Source: Haloechinothrix sp033042135
Lineage (GTDB): Bacteria > Actinomycetota > Actinomycetes > Mycobacteriales > Pseudonocardiaceae
Direction: 5' to 3'
DNA length: 64,000 bases
NCBI RefSeq assembly: GCF_033042135.1
Contig: NZ_WBXM01000007.1
Location: forward strand, 219,260-283,259
The notes beneath the pieces were generated by a model. That model ran no database searches. It saw only the letters and a list, made by a program, of their open reading frames with translations, and was not told the origin of the DNA. The translations under genes were made by a program, and so were the position numbers. Below are positions 50,474 through 59,512 of this stretch, in pieces. Each line of letters starts with the position of its first letter. Within the stretch, counting starts at the first letter, position 1.

Positions 50474-51412
50474 TCACGGCGAGACGTCGGCGCGCGCCCT
50501 GGGATGCGCGGTAGCGTACACCTCGCGCAACGTGTTCACTGTCACCAGGGTATAGACCTGGGTGGTCGACACTGACGAGTGACCGAGCAATTCCTGCACC
50601 ACTCGCACATCGGCACCGCCTTCGAGCAGGTGGGTGGCGAAGGAATGGCGGAGCGTGTGCGGCGACACCTCGCCGGCCAGGCCTGCGCGGTCGGCGTTGC
50701 GCTTGAGAACGTGCCAGGCACCCTGGCGGGACAACCGTCCACCCCTGGCGTTGAGGAAGAGCGCGGACGTTCCCCGCCCCCGCGCGGCCAACGTGGGCCT
50801 GGCTCGCACCCGGTAAGCCTCCAGCGCCTCCAGCGCGGGCCTGCCGATCGGCACGATCCGCTGCTTGCCGCCCTTGCCGTCCAGCATCACCGTGCGCTGA
50901 TCGTCGTCGACGTCGTCGACGTCCAGGCCGACCGCTTCCGAGATACGTGCCCCCGTGGAGTACAACACTTCGAGCAGCGCACGATCCCGCAGCGCGCGGT
51001 CGCCCTGCTGCGGCGGCATGTCGAGCAACCGCAGCACCTCGTCCACCGGCAACGCCTTGGGAAGCCTGCGACCACCGTTCGGGGGCCGGACCTCCCTGGC
51101 GACGTCGTGCTCGACCAGCCCGTCGGTGGCGGCGAACCGGTGCAGACCGCGCACGGCAGCCAACGCACGAGCCGCCGACGACGCGGCCAGCGGCGGCTTC
51201 TCCGGGGTTCCTTCCCGCATGGCCACCGCAAAGTCGCGCACATCGGCCTCGGTGACGTCGGCGAGCTCGACCCGCTCCCGTGAACGTAGGAACGCCAGGT
51301 ATCGACGCAGGTCGCGCGCGTAACTGTCCACCGTGTTGCGTGCGGTGCCGCGTTCCACGACGAGATGGTCGAGGTAGGTGTCGATCACCTCAGCGGGATC
51401 GGAGCGTGTCAC
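50474..51412 (-). CDS. xerD: Tyrosine recombinase XerD
   Basis: A 312-residue site-specific recombinase resolving chromosome dimers at dif with XerC. The SAM-like N-terminus is DTYLDHLVVERGTARNTVDSYARDLRRYLAFL. Catalytic residues are all present: Arg in STGARISEAVGL, Lys in DGKGGKQRIVPIG, His-Leu-Arg-His in SPHTLRHSFATHLLEGGAD, His in LLGHSSVSTTQVYT and the Tyr in the last motif. The frame opens at TTG 51421, but GTG 51412 is a more usual start. Synteny matches Rv1701. Confidence 0.93.
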   Translation of the reverse strand: MTRSDPAEVIDTYLDHLVVERGTARNTVDSYARDLRRYLAFLRSRERVELADVTEADVRDFAVAMREGTPEKPPLAASSAARALAAVRGLHRFAATDGLVEHDVAREVRPPNGGRRLPKALPVDEVLRLLDMPPQQGDRALRDRALLEVLYSTGARISEAVGLDVDDVDDDQRTVMLDGKGGKQRIVPIGRPALEALEAYRVRARPTLAARGRGTSALFLNARGGRLSRQGAWHVLKRNADRAGLAGEVSPHTLRHSFATHLLEGGADVRVVQELLGHSSVSTTQVYTLVTVNTLREVYATAHPRARADVSP

Positions 51413-51530
51413 GGATCCCAAGCGTACGGCAGCGCCTGGCTGGTTCGGGCGGACAACGCCGGATCAGCTCCAGGACAGCCCGAGCGTGATCGTACAGGCC
51501 GAGCCTCGGCGCCGGACTTCACCCGGCGCG

Positions 51531-52166
51531 TCACCGTAGCCTGCGTCGGAACCGCACCGGCCGGTCCCGCCATGGCGCGTCGGCAGCCCGCGTCGCGGCC
51601 GCCCCGGTCAACGCCGCGTGCGCGGCCAGCACCCCGCTCACCGTTGCCCCGTTGATCAGTTCCCCGGCGAGCACCATGCGCACCGCCTCGTCCAGCGGCA
51701 CCTGCTTGATCACGAGGTCGGCTTCCTCACCGTCGAGCACGTGCCGGTCGACCGGGCGCAGCCCGCGCGCGAGGAAGACCCGCACCACCTCGTCGGTGAA
51801 CCCGGCCGACGCCGCGTTGTCGACGAGCGTCTCCCAGTGATCGGCCGCCAGCCCGACCTCCTCGGCGAGCTCCCTGCGGGCGGTGTCCACCGGATCTTCC
51901 CCTGCTGAATCGAGTAGCCCGGCAGGCAGCTCCCACAGCCGCCTGCCGAACGGGTGCCGATACTGGTGGATCAACGTGACCCGCCGGTCGGTGTCGACAG
52001 CGGCGATAGCCACGGCACCCTGGTGCTCGACCACCTCCCGCCGGGCGGTGGCGCCACCCGGCATCGTCACGGTGTCGACCCGGAGCCCGATGACACTGCC
52101 AACGTAAACGTCCTCGCTGGCGGTGACGTCGAACTCGTGGGTACCGGGCTCGGCTGGTTCACTCAT
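51531..52166 (-). CDS. NUDIX hydrolase (ADP-ribose pyrophosphatase-like)
   Basis: A 211-residue NUDIX enzyme. The box is canonical: GLLDSAGEDPVDTARRELAEEVGL, G-x5-E-x7-REL-x-EE-x-G. The flanking VAIAAVDTDRRVTLIHQYRHPFGRRLWELPAG is typical of ADP-ribose pyrophosphatases, and the position matches Rv1700. Its start overlaps the end of pyrG by eight bases. Confidence 0.92.
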   Translation of the reverse strand: MSEPAEPGTHEFDVTASEDVYVGSVIGLRVDTVTMPGGATARREVVEHQGAVAIAAVDTDRRVTLIHQYRHPFGRRLWELPAGLLDSAGEDPVDTARRELAEEVGLAADHWETLVDNAASAGFTDEVVRVFLARGLRPVDRHVLDGEEADLVIKQVPLDEAVRMVLAGELINGATVSGVLAAHAALTGAAATRAADAPWRDRPVRFRRRLR

Positions 52167-53880
52167 CGGCGCTCACGGCGGGCGCATCGGGCAGCTCGAC
52201 GGGCAGGCGGTCGGCCACCCGGTAGTCCACCACCGCCCTGACGAACGCGTCGAACAGCGGGTGCGGGCGCGTCGGCCTGCTCTTGAGCTCCGGGTGAGCC
52301 TGGGTGCCGACGTAGAAGGGGTGTGTCTCCGCGGGCAGCTCGACGAACTCGACGAGCTTGCCGTCCGGCGACACCCCGGAGAACGTCAGCCCCGCTTTGC
52401 CGAGCCGCTCCCGGTAGGCGTTGTTCACCTCGAAGCGGTGCCGGTGCCGCTCAGAGACCTCGGATCGGCCGTAGGCCTTCGCCACCTGTGTCCCGTCCAC
52501 CAGCCTGGCGCGGTAGGCCCCCAGCCGCATGGTCCCTCCCATGTCCCGCTCGCCTGCCACCACATCCTGCTGGTCCGGCATCGTCGAGATCACCGGGTGC
52601 GGGGTGTCCTGCTCGAACTCGGCCGAGTGGGCTCCCTCGATGCCCGCGAGGTTGCGCGCCACGTCGATCACCATGCACTGCAGACCGAGACACAGGCCGA
52701 GCACGGGGATCTTGCGCTTGCGAGCGAAGGCGATCGCCCCGACCTTACCCTCGATTCCCCGAATCCCGAACCCTCCAGGAACAAGCACACCGTGCACGTC
52801 GGACAGCGCGGCAGCCGCGCCCGCTTCGGTGGCCGCCTCGTCGGAGGGAACCCACTTGATCTCCACCTTCGCATGGTGGGCGAAGCCCCCGGCGCGTAAC
52901 GCCTCGGTCACCGACAGGTAGGCGTCGGGTAGGTCGACATACTTGCCAACCAGCGCCACCCGGACCGTCTCCTTCGGGCGATGCACGCGATCGAGCAGGT
53001 CCCCCCACACCGTCCAGTCGACGTCGCGGAACGGCAATCCCAGCCTGCGCACCACGTAGGCGTCCAGCGCCTCGGAGTGCAGCACCTTCGGGATGTCGTA
53101 AATGGACCGAGCGTCCGGGCAGGCGATCACCGCCTCGTCCTCGACGTCGCACATCAACCCGATCTTGTGCTTGAGGTCCTCGGGCAGCTCCCGGTCGGCG
53201 CGGCAGACCAGCGCATCGGGCTGGATGCCGATGTTGCGTAACGCGGCCACCGAGTGCTGGGTCGGCTTCGTCTTCAACTCGCCGGAAGGCGCCAGGTAGG
53301 GCACGAGCGAGACGTGCAGGAAGAAGCAGTTGTCCCGCCCCACGTCGTGTCTGGCCTGCCTGCAGGCTTCCAGGAACGGCAACGACTCGATGTCGCCGAC
53401 TGTGCCGCCGACCTCGGTAATCACCACATCGGGGCGTTGACCGGTGCCGTCGGCCTCGCCGAGGCCGAGGATGCGCGACTTGATCTCATCGGTGATGTGC
53501 GGGATGACCTGCACGGTGTCACCGAGGTAGTCGCCGCTGCGTTCCTTGGCGATCACCTCCGAGTACACCTGACCGGTGGTGACATTGGCCCGGCCGGTCA
53601 GGTCCCTGTCGAGGAACCGCTCGTAGTGACCGATATCGAGGTCCGTTTCGGCACCGTCCTCGGTGACGAACACCTCGCCGTGCTGGAACGGGTTCATGGT
53701 GCCGGGGTCGACGTTGAGGTACGGATCCAGCTTCTGCATCGTGACCCGTAGACCACGCGCAGTGAGCAACTGACCCAGGCTGGAGGCAGTGAGCCCCTTG
53801 CCTAGGGAGGAGGCGACCCCTCCGGTGACGAACACGTACTTGACCGCGACCTGCCGGCTCGACCGACGCTGATTTCCCAC
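52159..53880 (-). CDS. pyrG: CTP synthase
   Basis: A 573-residue enzyme making CTP from UTP, glutamine and ATP. The synthase domain begins VKYVFVTGGVASSLGKGLTASSLG and contains LNVDPGTMNPFQHGEVFVTEDGAETDLD; the class I glutaminase domain has LVPGGFGIRG and the nucleophile Cys in PVLGLCLGLQCMV. GTG 53880 is preceded by TTAGCGT and little else, compatible with a leaderless start. It overlaps the NUDIX gene downstream and is divergent from aroA. Confidence 0.96.
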   Translation of the reverse strand: MGNQRRSSRQVAVKYVFVTGGVASSLGKGLTASSLGQLLTARGLRVTMQKLDPYLNVDPGTMNPFQHGEVFVTEDGAETDLDIGHYERFLDRDLTGRANVTTGQVYSEVIAKERSGDYLGDTVQVIPHITDEIKSRILGLGEADGTGQRPDVVITEVGGTVGDIESLPFLEACRQARHDVGRDNCFFLHVSLVPYLAPSGELKTKPTQHSVAALRNIGIQPDALVCRADRELPEDLKHKIGLMCDVEDEAVIACPDARSIYDIPKVLHSEALDAYVVRRLGLPFRDVDWTVWGDLLDRVHRPKETVRVALVGKYVDLPDAYLSVTEALRAGGFAHHAKVEIKWVPSDEAATEAGAAAALSDVHGVLVPGGFGIRGIEGKVGAIAFARKRKIPVLGLCLGLQCMVIDVARNLAGIEGAHSAEFEQDTPHPVISTMPDQQDVVAGERDMGGTMRLGAYRARLVDGTQVAKAYGRSEVSERHRHRFEVNNAYRERLGKAGLTFSGVSPDGKLVEFVELPAETHPFYVGTQAHPELKSRPTRPHPLFDAFVRAVVDYRVADRLPVELPDAPAVSADE

Positions 53881-54028
53881 GGGCTTTTACGCTAACATGC
53901 CCCGCCGTGTGCCGCAGGCGGGAGCATGCCGCACGGCGCGGCGCGGGCCCGAACAGTAAGCTGGGAGCGGCACGACGACGCGGCGTGCGGCAGCCAGCAC
54001 GGACAGGCGGACAGTGAGGCATGAGGCG

Positions 54029-55369
54029 GTGAACGACCCCGGCACGCGAGCAGGCCAAGCCGCACCGGCGGGATACTGGACGGCACCCACACCGGAGGGC
54101 ACCGTGCACGCCGAGGTGCGGGTACCGGCCTCCAAGTCCATCACCAACCGCGCCTACGTGCTCGCCGCCCTTGGGCGGACGCCGACGCTGGTGCGCAATC
54201 CGCTCGATTCACGGGACGCACGGTTGATGATCGATGCGCTCGCGGTGCTCGGCGCGCGGCACGAACGTCTCGACGACGGGATCCGCGTGCACCCGCTGGC
54301 CGAGGCGGATCACGCTCGCGTCGAGCGCACCGCCTCTGTGGATCTCGGGAACTCGGGCACCGTCGCGCGCTTCACTCCGGCGCTGGCCACACTGGGCACC
54401 GTCAGCGTGCGCTTCGACGGTGACCGGGCGCTCCGGCGCCGTCCCATGTACGGGCTGATCCGGGCGCTGGAAGATCTCGGGGCCGACATCGACCACGGTG
54501 ACCGCTCGGCGCTGCCGTTCACGGTGCACGGCACCGGCGGGTTGCGAGGCGGACCCGTCGATGTCGACTCCTCGGCCTCCAGCCAGTTCCTGTCGGCACT
54601 CCTGTTGGCCGGGCCCGCCTTCGACGAAGGCGTCACCGTCCGGCTGGTCGGCGAGGCACCGCCCAGCGAACCCCATATCGAGATGACCCTGGACCTGCTG
54701 CGCGCGTTCGGCGCGCACCCCACTCGCGAGGGCACGGAGTTCCACGTGCCGCCCACCGAGCTGCACCGTCCCGAATACACGGTGGAGCCCGACCTGTCGA
54801 GCGCGGCACCGTTTCTCTTGGCCGCCGCGCTGACCGGCGGCACCGTGCACGTAGCAGGCTGGCCCGCGAGCACCACCCAGCCCGGCGACTGGCTCCGTCG
54901 CCTGCTGCGCGAGCTCGGGATGCGGGTCACCCGCAACGCGAGCGGGCTCACCGTCACCGGAACGGGCACGATCCCCGGACTGGAGCTCGACCTGCACGAC
55001 GTCAGCGAGCTCACCCCGGTGATCACTGCGATGCTGTGCTTCGCGGACGGGCCCTCGGTGATCCGGGGAGTCGCGCACCTGCGCGGGCACGAGACCGATC
55101 GGCTCGCAGCCCTGGCCACCGAGATCACCGGGCTCGGCGGAGCCGTCACGCAGATCGAGGACGGCCTGCGCATCGAGCCGTCGCCGCTGCGTTCCGGCAC
55201 CTTCCACACCTACGAGGACCACCGGCTCGTCATGGCCGCTGCGCTGCTGGGGCTGCGGGTTCCCGGGATCGCGGTGGAGAACCCGGCGACGGTCGGCAAG
55301 ACCTTCCCCGGCTTCGTCGAGGAGTGGACGCGCATGCTGCGGCCTGCCGGAGACCCGCCCACGCGCTAG
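54029..55369 (+). CDS. aroA: EPSP synthase (3-phosphoshikimate 1-carboxyvinyltransferase)
   Basis: A 446-residue shikimate-pathway enzyme. Signatures are VRVPASKSITNRAYVLAALG, the mid-protein LGNSGTVARFTPALATLG, DSSASSQFLSALLLAGPAF and LRGHETDRLAALATEI. GTG 54029 with GAGG upstream is used; GTG 54014 is in frame. It is the only rightward gene in this part of the block, lying between pyrG and mctB, which are adjacent in M. tuberculosis, so it is an insertion relative to that order. Its stop is 39 bases from the convergent mctB stop. Confidence 0.95.
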   Translation: MNDPGTRAGQAAPAGYWTAPTPEGTVHAEVRVPASKSITNRAYVLAALGRTPTLVRNPLDSRDARLMIDALAVLGARHERLDDGIRVHPLAEADHARVERTASVDLGNSGTVARFTPALATLGTVSVRFDGDRALRRRPMYGLIRALEDLGADIDHGDRSALPFTVHGTGGLRGGPVDVDSSASSQFLSALLLAGPAFDEGVTVRLVGEAPPSEPHIEMTLDLLRAFGAHPTREGTEFHVPPTELHRPEYTVEPDLSSAAPFLLAAALTGGTVHVAGWPASTTQPGDWLRRLLRELGMRVTRNASGLTVTGTGTIPGLELDLHDVSELTPVITAMLCFADGPSVIRGVAHLRGHETDRLAALATEITGLGGAVTQIEDGLRIEPSPLRSGTFHTYEDHRLVMAAALLGLRVPGIAVENPATVGKTFPGFVEEWTRMLRPAGDPPTR

Positions 55370-55408
55370 GGGTCCACCACACGAGCGGGCCCGGATTCCC
55401 GATGCGCG

Positions 55409-56356
55409 TCACGAACCCGTGGCATCCACCCCAGGGGCGGGACGGTCGGCGTTGGCGGCGACACCGTACTGCTCGGCCTCGCCATCCAGCTGCCTGCGCA
55501 GTGCGAGCACCGTGACAACCCTGCCTGCGGCGGTGTCCACATGGTCCACAGTGGACAGCATGTCGGTGATGGTGGAATCCGCACGTGCCACGCCGATCGC
55601 GCCGCTTCCGGTCGCCGAGCCCTCGCTGCCCGCGAGTACGGTCCCGGCTCCCGCACGGTCCAGCTGCGCGGCGAACCGGGCGACCGTAGCCGCCCTGTCA
55701 CCCGCTCGCCCGTCATCGACGTCGCCACCGGTCAGCACCACGGCGAGCTGCGCCGGTTCGACATCCCCGGAGGTCTCGACGAACCCACCTTCCTCGAGAC
55801 CGGTCAACGCGGCTGTCCGCTCGTCCGAACTCGACTGCTCCTCCGCGGAATCGGCGTCGAGCAGGAGTGTCTGGCCGAGCAGCGCACCAGCCAGCGAGCC
55901 AGGGCCACCCGAGGTGGGCAGTTCCGCGCCCGAGGGTTGCAGCCGTGTCGCGATCTCCACCAGCCGGTCCGCCTTCGACGGGTCGGCGAATGCCCCGGTC
56001 AACCCGACCTCACCGGTGACTTCCGCTCCGGAACTCTCGATGAGTTCCACCAGCGCGTCGCGGTGCCGCGAATCGGCGTCCTCGGTGGTGAACAGCACGA
56101 CCGAACGCTCGTCCAGCCGGTCCGCCACCACGCGCGGGCCTACGGAGGCGGCGAACCCGTCGGCCTCGGCCAGCCGTGCCTGCAGCGTGCTCCGCTCCGC
56201 CTCCAGCTCGGTCACCCGTTCGGCGAGCTCGTCCCGGTTGTCCGCCAGCCCCGACAGTAACGAGCCGCTGAGCGTGCTCGACCCGAGGACGACGCCGACA
56301 GCCAGCGCCAGGAAAGCTGCTGCCAACGACACGATGTGGTAACGCAACGAGATCAC
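55409..56356 (-). CDS. mctB: MctB-like copper-transport protein
   Basis: A 315-residue protein with an N-terminal membrane span (YHIVSLAAAFLALAVGVVLGSSTL) followed by a coiled-coil stretch (DNRDELAERVTELEAERSTLQARLAEADGF) and a large extracytoplasmic domain. This is the pattern of Rv1698 (MctB), reported as a copper efflux/outer-membrane protein in mycobacteria. Its start overlaps the steA stop (ATGA). The steA-mctB pairing matches Rv1697-Rv1698. In a non-mycolate organism an outer-membrane role would not apply, so function here is uncertain. Confidence 0.88.
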   Translation of the reverse strand: MISLRYHIVSLAAAFLALAVGVVLGSSTLSGSLLSGLADNRDELAERVTELEAERSTLQARLAEADGFAASVGPRVVADRLDERSVVLFTTEDADSRHRDALVELIESSGAEVTGEVGLTGAFADPSKADRLVEIATRLQPSGAELPTSGGPGSLAGALLGQTLLLDADSAEEQSSSDERTAALTGLEEGGFVETSGDVEPAQLAVVLTGGDVDDGRAGDRAATVARFAAQLDRAGAGTVLAGSEGSATGSGAIGVARADSTITDMLSTVDHVDTAAGRVVTVLALRRQLDGEAEQYGVAANADRPAPGVDATGS

Positions 56357-57537
56357 GACACGAGCCTCCTAGCCCAGTCCAACAGCCCCTGTAGCTGGCT
56401 GTACAGCCAGTCCAGGTACACGTCACCGACCCCGGACACCGCGAGCGCGGCCATCACCGCGACCAGTGCCGCGACGACGAGGAACAGCACCGCGGGGACC
56501 GACACCCGTCCGCGGTACACAGTGGATACGGCCTTGGCGTCGACCAGCTTCGTTCCCAGTTTCAACCGGGTCAGGAAGGTGGAGGGGTTGGATCCCGAAC
56601 GCCCCTGATCAAGGAACTCCTGCAACGTCGCCTGGAACCCCACGGTCACCACCAGCGCCGCCCCGTGCGCATCGGCGAGCAGCAGCGCGAGATCCTCCGG
56701 GTTGGCCGAGGACGGGAACGTCACCGCGCCGATACCGAGATCCTGGATGCGCTCCACTCCCGGTGCGTACCCGTCCGGCTGAGCGGGCACCACCACCTCG
56801 CCCGCTCCCTTGAGCGTGTCAGAGGCGATGCCGGTCGGGTCGCCCACGATGACGTGCGGCGTGTAGCCCTGCTCGTGCAGCGTGTCGGCGCCCATGTCGA
56901 CACCGATGAGCACGGGGTGATATTCGGCGATGTACTTCTTGAGCCGTTTCAGGTCCTGGGCGTGCTCGGTTCCCGGAGCCACCACGACGACGTGCTTGTC
57001 CTGCAGCGGTACGCGCAGGTCCGGCACGCCCACGCCGTCGAGCACGAGCGTGCGTTCCCGGCGCAGGAACTCCATGGTGTTCGCGGAGAACGCTTCGAGC
57101 TGCGATGTCATCCCGGCCTTGGCCTCGATCATCGCATCGGCGACGCTCTCCGGTGTCTGCACGATCCCCTGCGCGAGCTCACGCTCCCCCTGGTAGATCA
57201 CCCCTTCGTCGAGGCGGATCTTGCTGCCGTCCTTGATCGCGTGCAGCACCTCGGCACCCGCCGCGTCGATGAGCGGGATACCAGCCCCGACGAGGATCTC
57301 CGGCCCCAGATTGGGGAAACGGCCGGAGATCGACGGGGACGCGTTGACTACCCCGGCGACTCCAGCCTTCACCAGCGCGTTGGCCGTGGCCCTGTCGAGG
57401 TCGACCTGGTCGATGACGGCGATATCGCCCGCCCCGACCCTGCGGAGGAGTTCCCGGGTGCGCCGGTTCACCCGGGCTACGCCGATCACTCCGGGAAGGC
57501 TGTCAGCCTTTCTGGAGAGCACGCCGCTAAGCTTCAT
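56353..57537 (-). CDS. steA: SteA-like membrane protein
   Basis: A 394-residue protein matching Rv1697/SteA throughout: LIGVARVNRRTRELLRRVGAGDIAVIDQVDLDR-type N-terminus, VNASPSISGRFPNLGPEILV, VGDPTGIASDTLKGAGEVVVPA, ERIQDLGIGAVTFPSSANPEDLALLLADAHGAAL and SNPSTFLTRLKLGTKLVDAKAVSTVYR. Two hydrophobic segments near the C-terminus (VPAVLFLVVAALVAVMAALAVSGV) anchor it. SteA has been linked to cell division and envelope integrity with SteB; MctB/SteB is the next gene. ATG 57537 is used; ATG 57546 is possible. Confidence 0.9.
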   Translation of the reverse strand: MKLSGVLSRKADSLPGVIGVARVNRRTRELLRRVGAGDIAVIDQVDLDRATANALVKAGVAGVVNASPSISGRFPNLGPEILVGAGIPLIDAAGAEVLHAIKDGSKIRLDEGVIYQGERELAQGIVQTPESVADAMIEAKAGMTSQLEAFSANTMEFLRRERTLVLDGVGVPDLRVPLQDKHVVVVAPGTEHAQDLKRLKKYIAEYHPVLIGVDMGADTLHEQGYTPHVIVGDPTGIASDTLKGAGEVVVPAQPDGYAPGVERIQDLGIGAVTFPSSANPEDLALLLADAHGAALVVTVGFQATLQEFLDQGRSGSNPSTFLTRLKLGTKLVDAKAVSTVYRGRVSVPAVLFLVVAALVAVMAALAVSGVGDVYLDWLYSQLQGLLDWARRLVS

Positions 57538-57634
57538 GACAGGCATCCTGGCAAACGTACGGAGTAATCTGGCTCCGCCACGCCGTCGATCGCGGTGGAT
57601 TCTTCTTGCCCCGTACCGGATGGCGTGATATTGG

Positions 57635-59410
57635 CTACGCGCCGTCCCGGGTGGACTTCTCTTTCTCGGCAACGGTCAGCAGCTCTTCGGCATGCGCGCG
57701 TCCCGTTTCCGTGCCGTCCATACCTGCCAGCATGCGGGCCAGTTCGCCGACGCGCTCCGTGCTGTCGAGCGTACGCACGCAGCTGCTGGTGATGCCCCCG
57801 TCCGAGGTCGCCTCCCCGGCCCTGTCCACCACCAGGTGCCGGTCGGCATAGGCCGCCACCTGCGGAAGGTGCGTGACCACGATGACCTGGTGGCTCGCCG
57901 CCAGCTTGGCGAGCCTGCGGCCGATCTCCACCGCGGCCCGGCCCCCGACACCGGCATCCACTTCGTCGAACACCAGCGTCGGTACGGTGTCGGCTCCCGC
58001 GAGCACCACCTCGATGGCCAGCATCACGCGCGACAGCTCGCCGCCGGAAGCGGCCTTGTGCAGCGGCAGCGCGGGACCGTCCTGGTGCGCTCTGAGCCGG
58101 AACTCGACCTCGTCGATACCGTCGGCGCCCGCGTGGCACCGCTGCCCCTCGACGTCCAACGCCGCGGCATCGTCGGTCCCGTCGATCTGTCGCCTGCGCA
58201 CGGCGACTTCGAGACGCGCCTGCGGCATGGCGAGGCCGCCAAGCTCGGCGCTGGTCGCCTCGGCAAGCCGCGCCGCCGCCTCGATGCGTGCCTGGCTCAG
58301 CCGTGCCGCGTGCTCGGCCAGCTCGCCTGCCAGTTCGTCCCGCCGTGCGGCCAGCTGCGCGAGCGCCTCCTCTGAGGTGTCCATCGAGGCGAGCCGGGCG
58401 CGCGCGTCCTCGGCCCAGGCCAGCACACCGTCGATGTCGGCGGCGTACTTGCGGGTGAGTTTCTTCAGTTCGGCCTGCCGGTTCAGCAGCCTGTCCAGTT
58501 CCGCAGGGTCGGCATCCAGTCCGTCCAGGTAGGAACCCAGCTCCGAACCGATATCGGAGAGCAACGTGTTCACCTGCGCTAGCCGGGGCTCCAGCTCGGC
58601 CAGCGCCGGGTCGGTCGAGCCTGCCAGCCTGCGCCGTGCCTCACCAATCAAGCCGAGGGCTCCTGGCTGGTCGGGATCGCCCTCGGCGGATCCGGACAGT
58701 GCCTGCTGCGCCGCACCCGCCACGGTGCGCAGCTCGTCCACCTCGGTGAGCCGCTTGATACGTTCGGCGACCTCGCCGTCCTCACCCGGTTGCGGCTCGA
58801 CGGATTCGATCTCGCTCAACCCGTGGCGGAGCATGTCGGCTTGCTGGGCCAGTTCCCTGGAGCGCTCGGTGCGATCGGCGAGTTCGGCGGCGACCTCCCG
58901 CCACTCGGCCCGCACGCGCTGGTACTCGGCGAGCGGGTCGGCGACGGCCTGGCCTGCGAAACGGTCGAGCACCGCACGCTGCTCTGCCGAACGCATCAGC
59001 CGGAGTTGGTCGTGCTGGCCGTGCACCGCGATCAGCTCCTCGGCGAGCTGCGACAGTACCCCTACCGGCACCGAGCGCCCACCGAGGTAGGCGCGGGATC
59101 GTCCCTCCGCGTTGACCGTGCGAACGGCGATCACGCTGCCGTCCTCGTCGGTGTCCGCGCCAGCCTGGCTGATCACCTCGGCGGCACCGTCAGCCCTGTC
59201 CAGCGCGAACCGACCCTCGACAGCGGCCTTGGTGGCTCCCGCACGGATCCGGGACGCGTCGGACCGACCCCCTGACAGCAGGTGAAGCCCGGTGACCACC
59301 ATCGTCTTGCCCGCGCCCGTCTCGCCGGTGACCACGGTGAACCTCGAGTCCAGCTCGAGCAGGGCATCGTCGATGACCCCGATGCCGTTGATCCGCATCT
59401 CACCCAGCAC
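57635..59410 (-). CDS. recN: DNA repair protein RecN
   Basis: A 591-residue SMC-like ATPase acting in double-strand-break repair. N-terminal FTVVTGETGAGKTMVVTGLHLLSGGR is the Walker A region, the central part is coiled coil with QHDQLRLM..., and the C-terminus has GGELSRVMLAIEVV signature and VFDEVDAGVGGRAAVEIG Walker B. GTG 59410 (VLGEMRINGIGVI) matches the family start. It lies between steA and nadK; a palindromic element separates it from nadK. Confidence 0.94.
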   Translation of the reverse strand: MLGEMRINGIGVIDDALLELDSRFTVVTGETGAGKTMVVTGLHLLSGGRSDASRIRAGATKAAVEGRFALDRADGAAEVISQAGADTDEDGSVIAVRTVNAEGRSRAYLGGRSVPVGVLSQLAEELIAVHGQHDQLRLMRSAEQRAVLDRFAGQAVADPLAEYQRVRAEWREVAAELADRTERSRELAQQADMLRHGLSEIESVEPQPGEDGEVAERIKRLTEVDELRTVAGAAQQALSGSAEGDPDQPGALGLIGEARRRLAGSTDPALAELEPRLAQVNTLLSDIGSELGSYLDGLDADPAELDRLLNRQAELKKLTRKYAADIDGVLAWAEDARARLASMDTSEEALAQLAARRDELAGELAEHAARLSQARIEAAARLAEATSAELGGLAMPQARLEVAVRRRQIDGTDDAAALDVEGQRCHAGADGIDEVEFRLRAHQDGPALPLHKAASGGELSRVMLAIEVVLAGADTVPTLVFDEVDAGVGGRAAVEIGRRLAKLAASHQVIVVTHLPQVAAYADRHLVVDRAGEATSDGGITSSCVRTLDSTERVGELARMLAGMDGTETGRAHAEELLTVAEKEKSTRDGA

Positions 59411-59445
59411 GTCCCCACCCTAGCGGTTGCTCCGGCCGGAGGTGC

Positions 59446-59498
59446 GAGCCGAAGGGACCCCTCGGTACATATCCGGTACCCGAGGAGTCCTTCGGCTC
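59446..59498. repeat. 53-bp palindromic element, copy C
   Basis: Arms GAGCCGAAGG and CCTTCGGCTC; here the outer stem is extended to 15 perfect base pairs (59441-59455 with 59489-59503). It occupies the whole spacer between nadK and recN (59411-59512), both leftward, and could end or attenuate the nadK transcript. Confidence 0.85.
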
Positions 59499-59512
59499 GC
59501 ACCCACCGGGCA

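Noticed and set aside
50474..51412. Tyrosine recombinase as evidence of a mobile element
   Set aside because: It is XerD in its conserved chromosomal context next to the NUDIX and pyrG genes.
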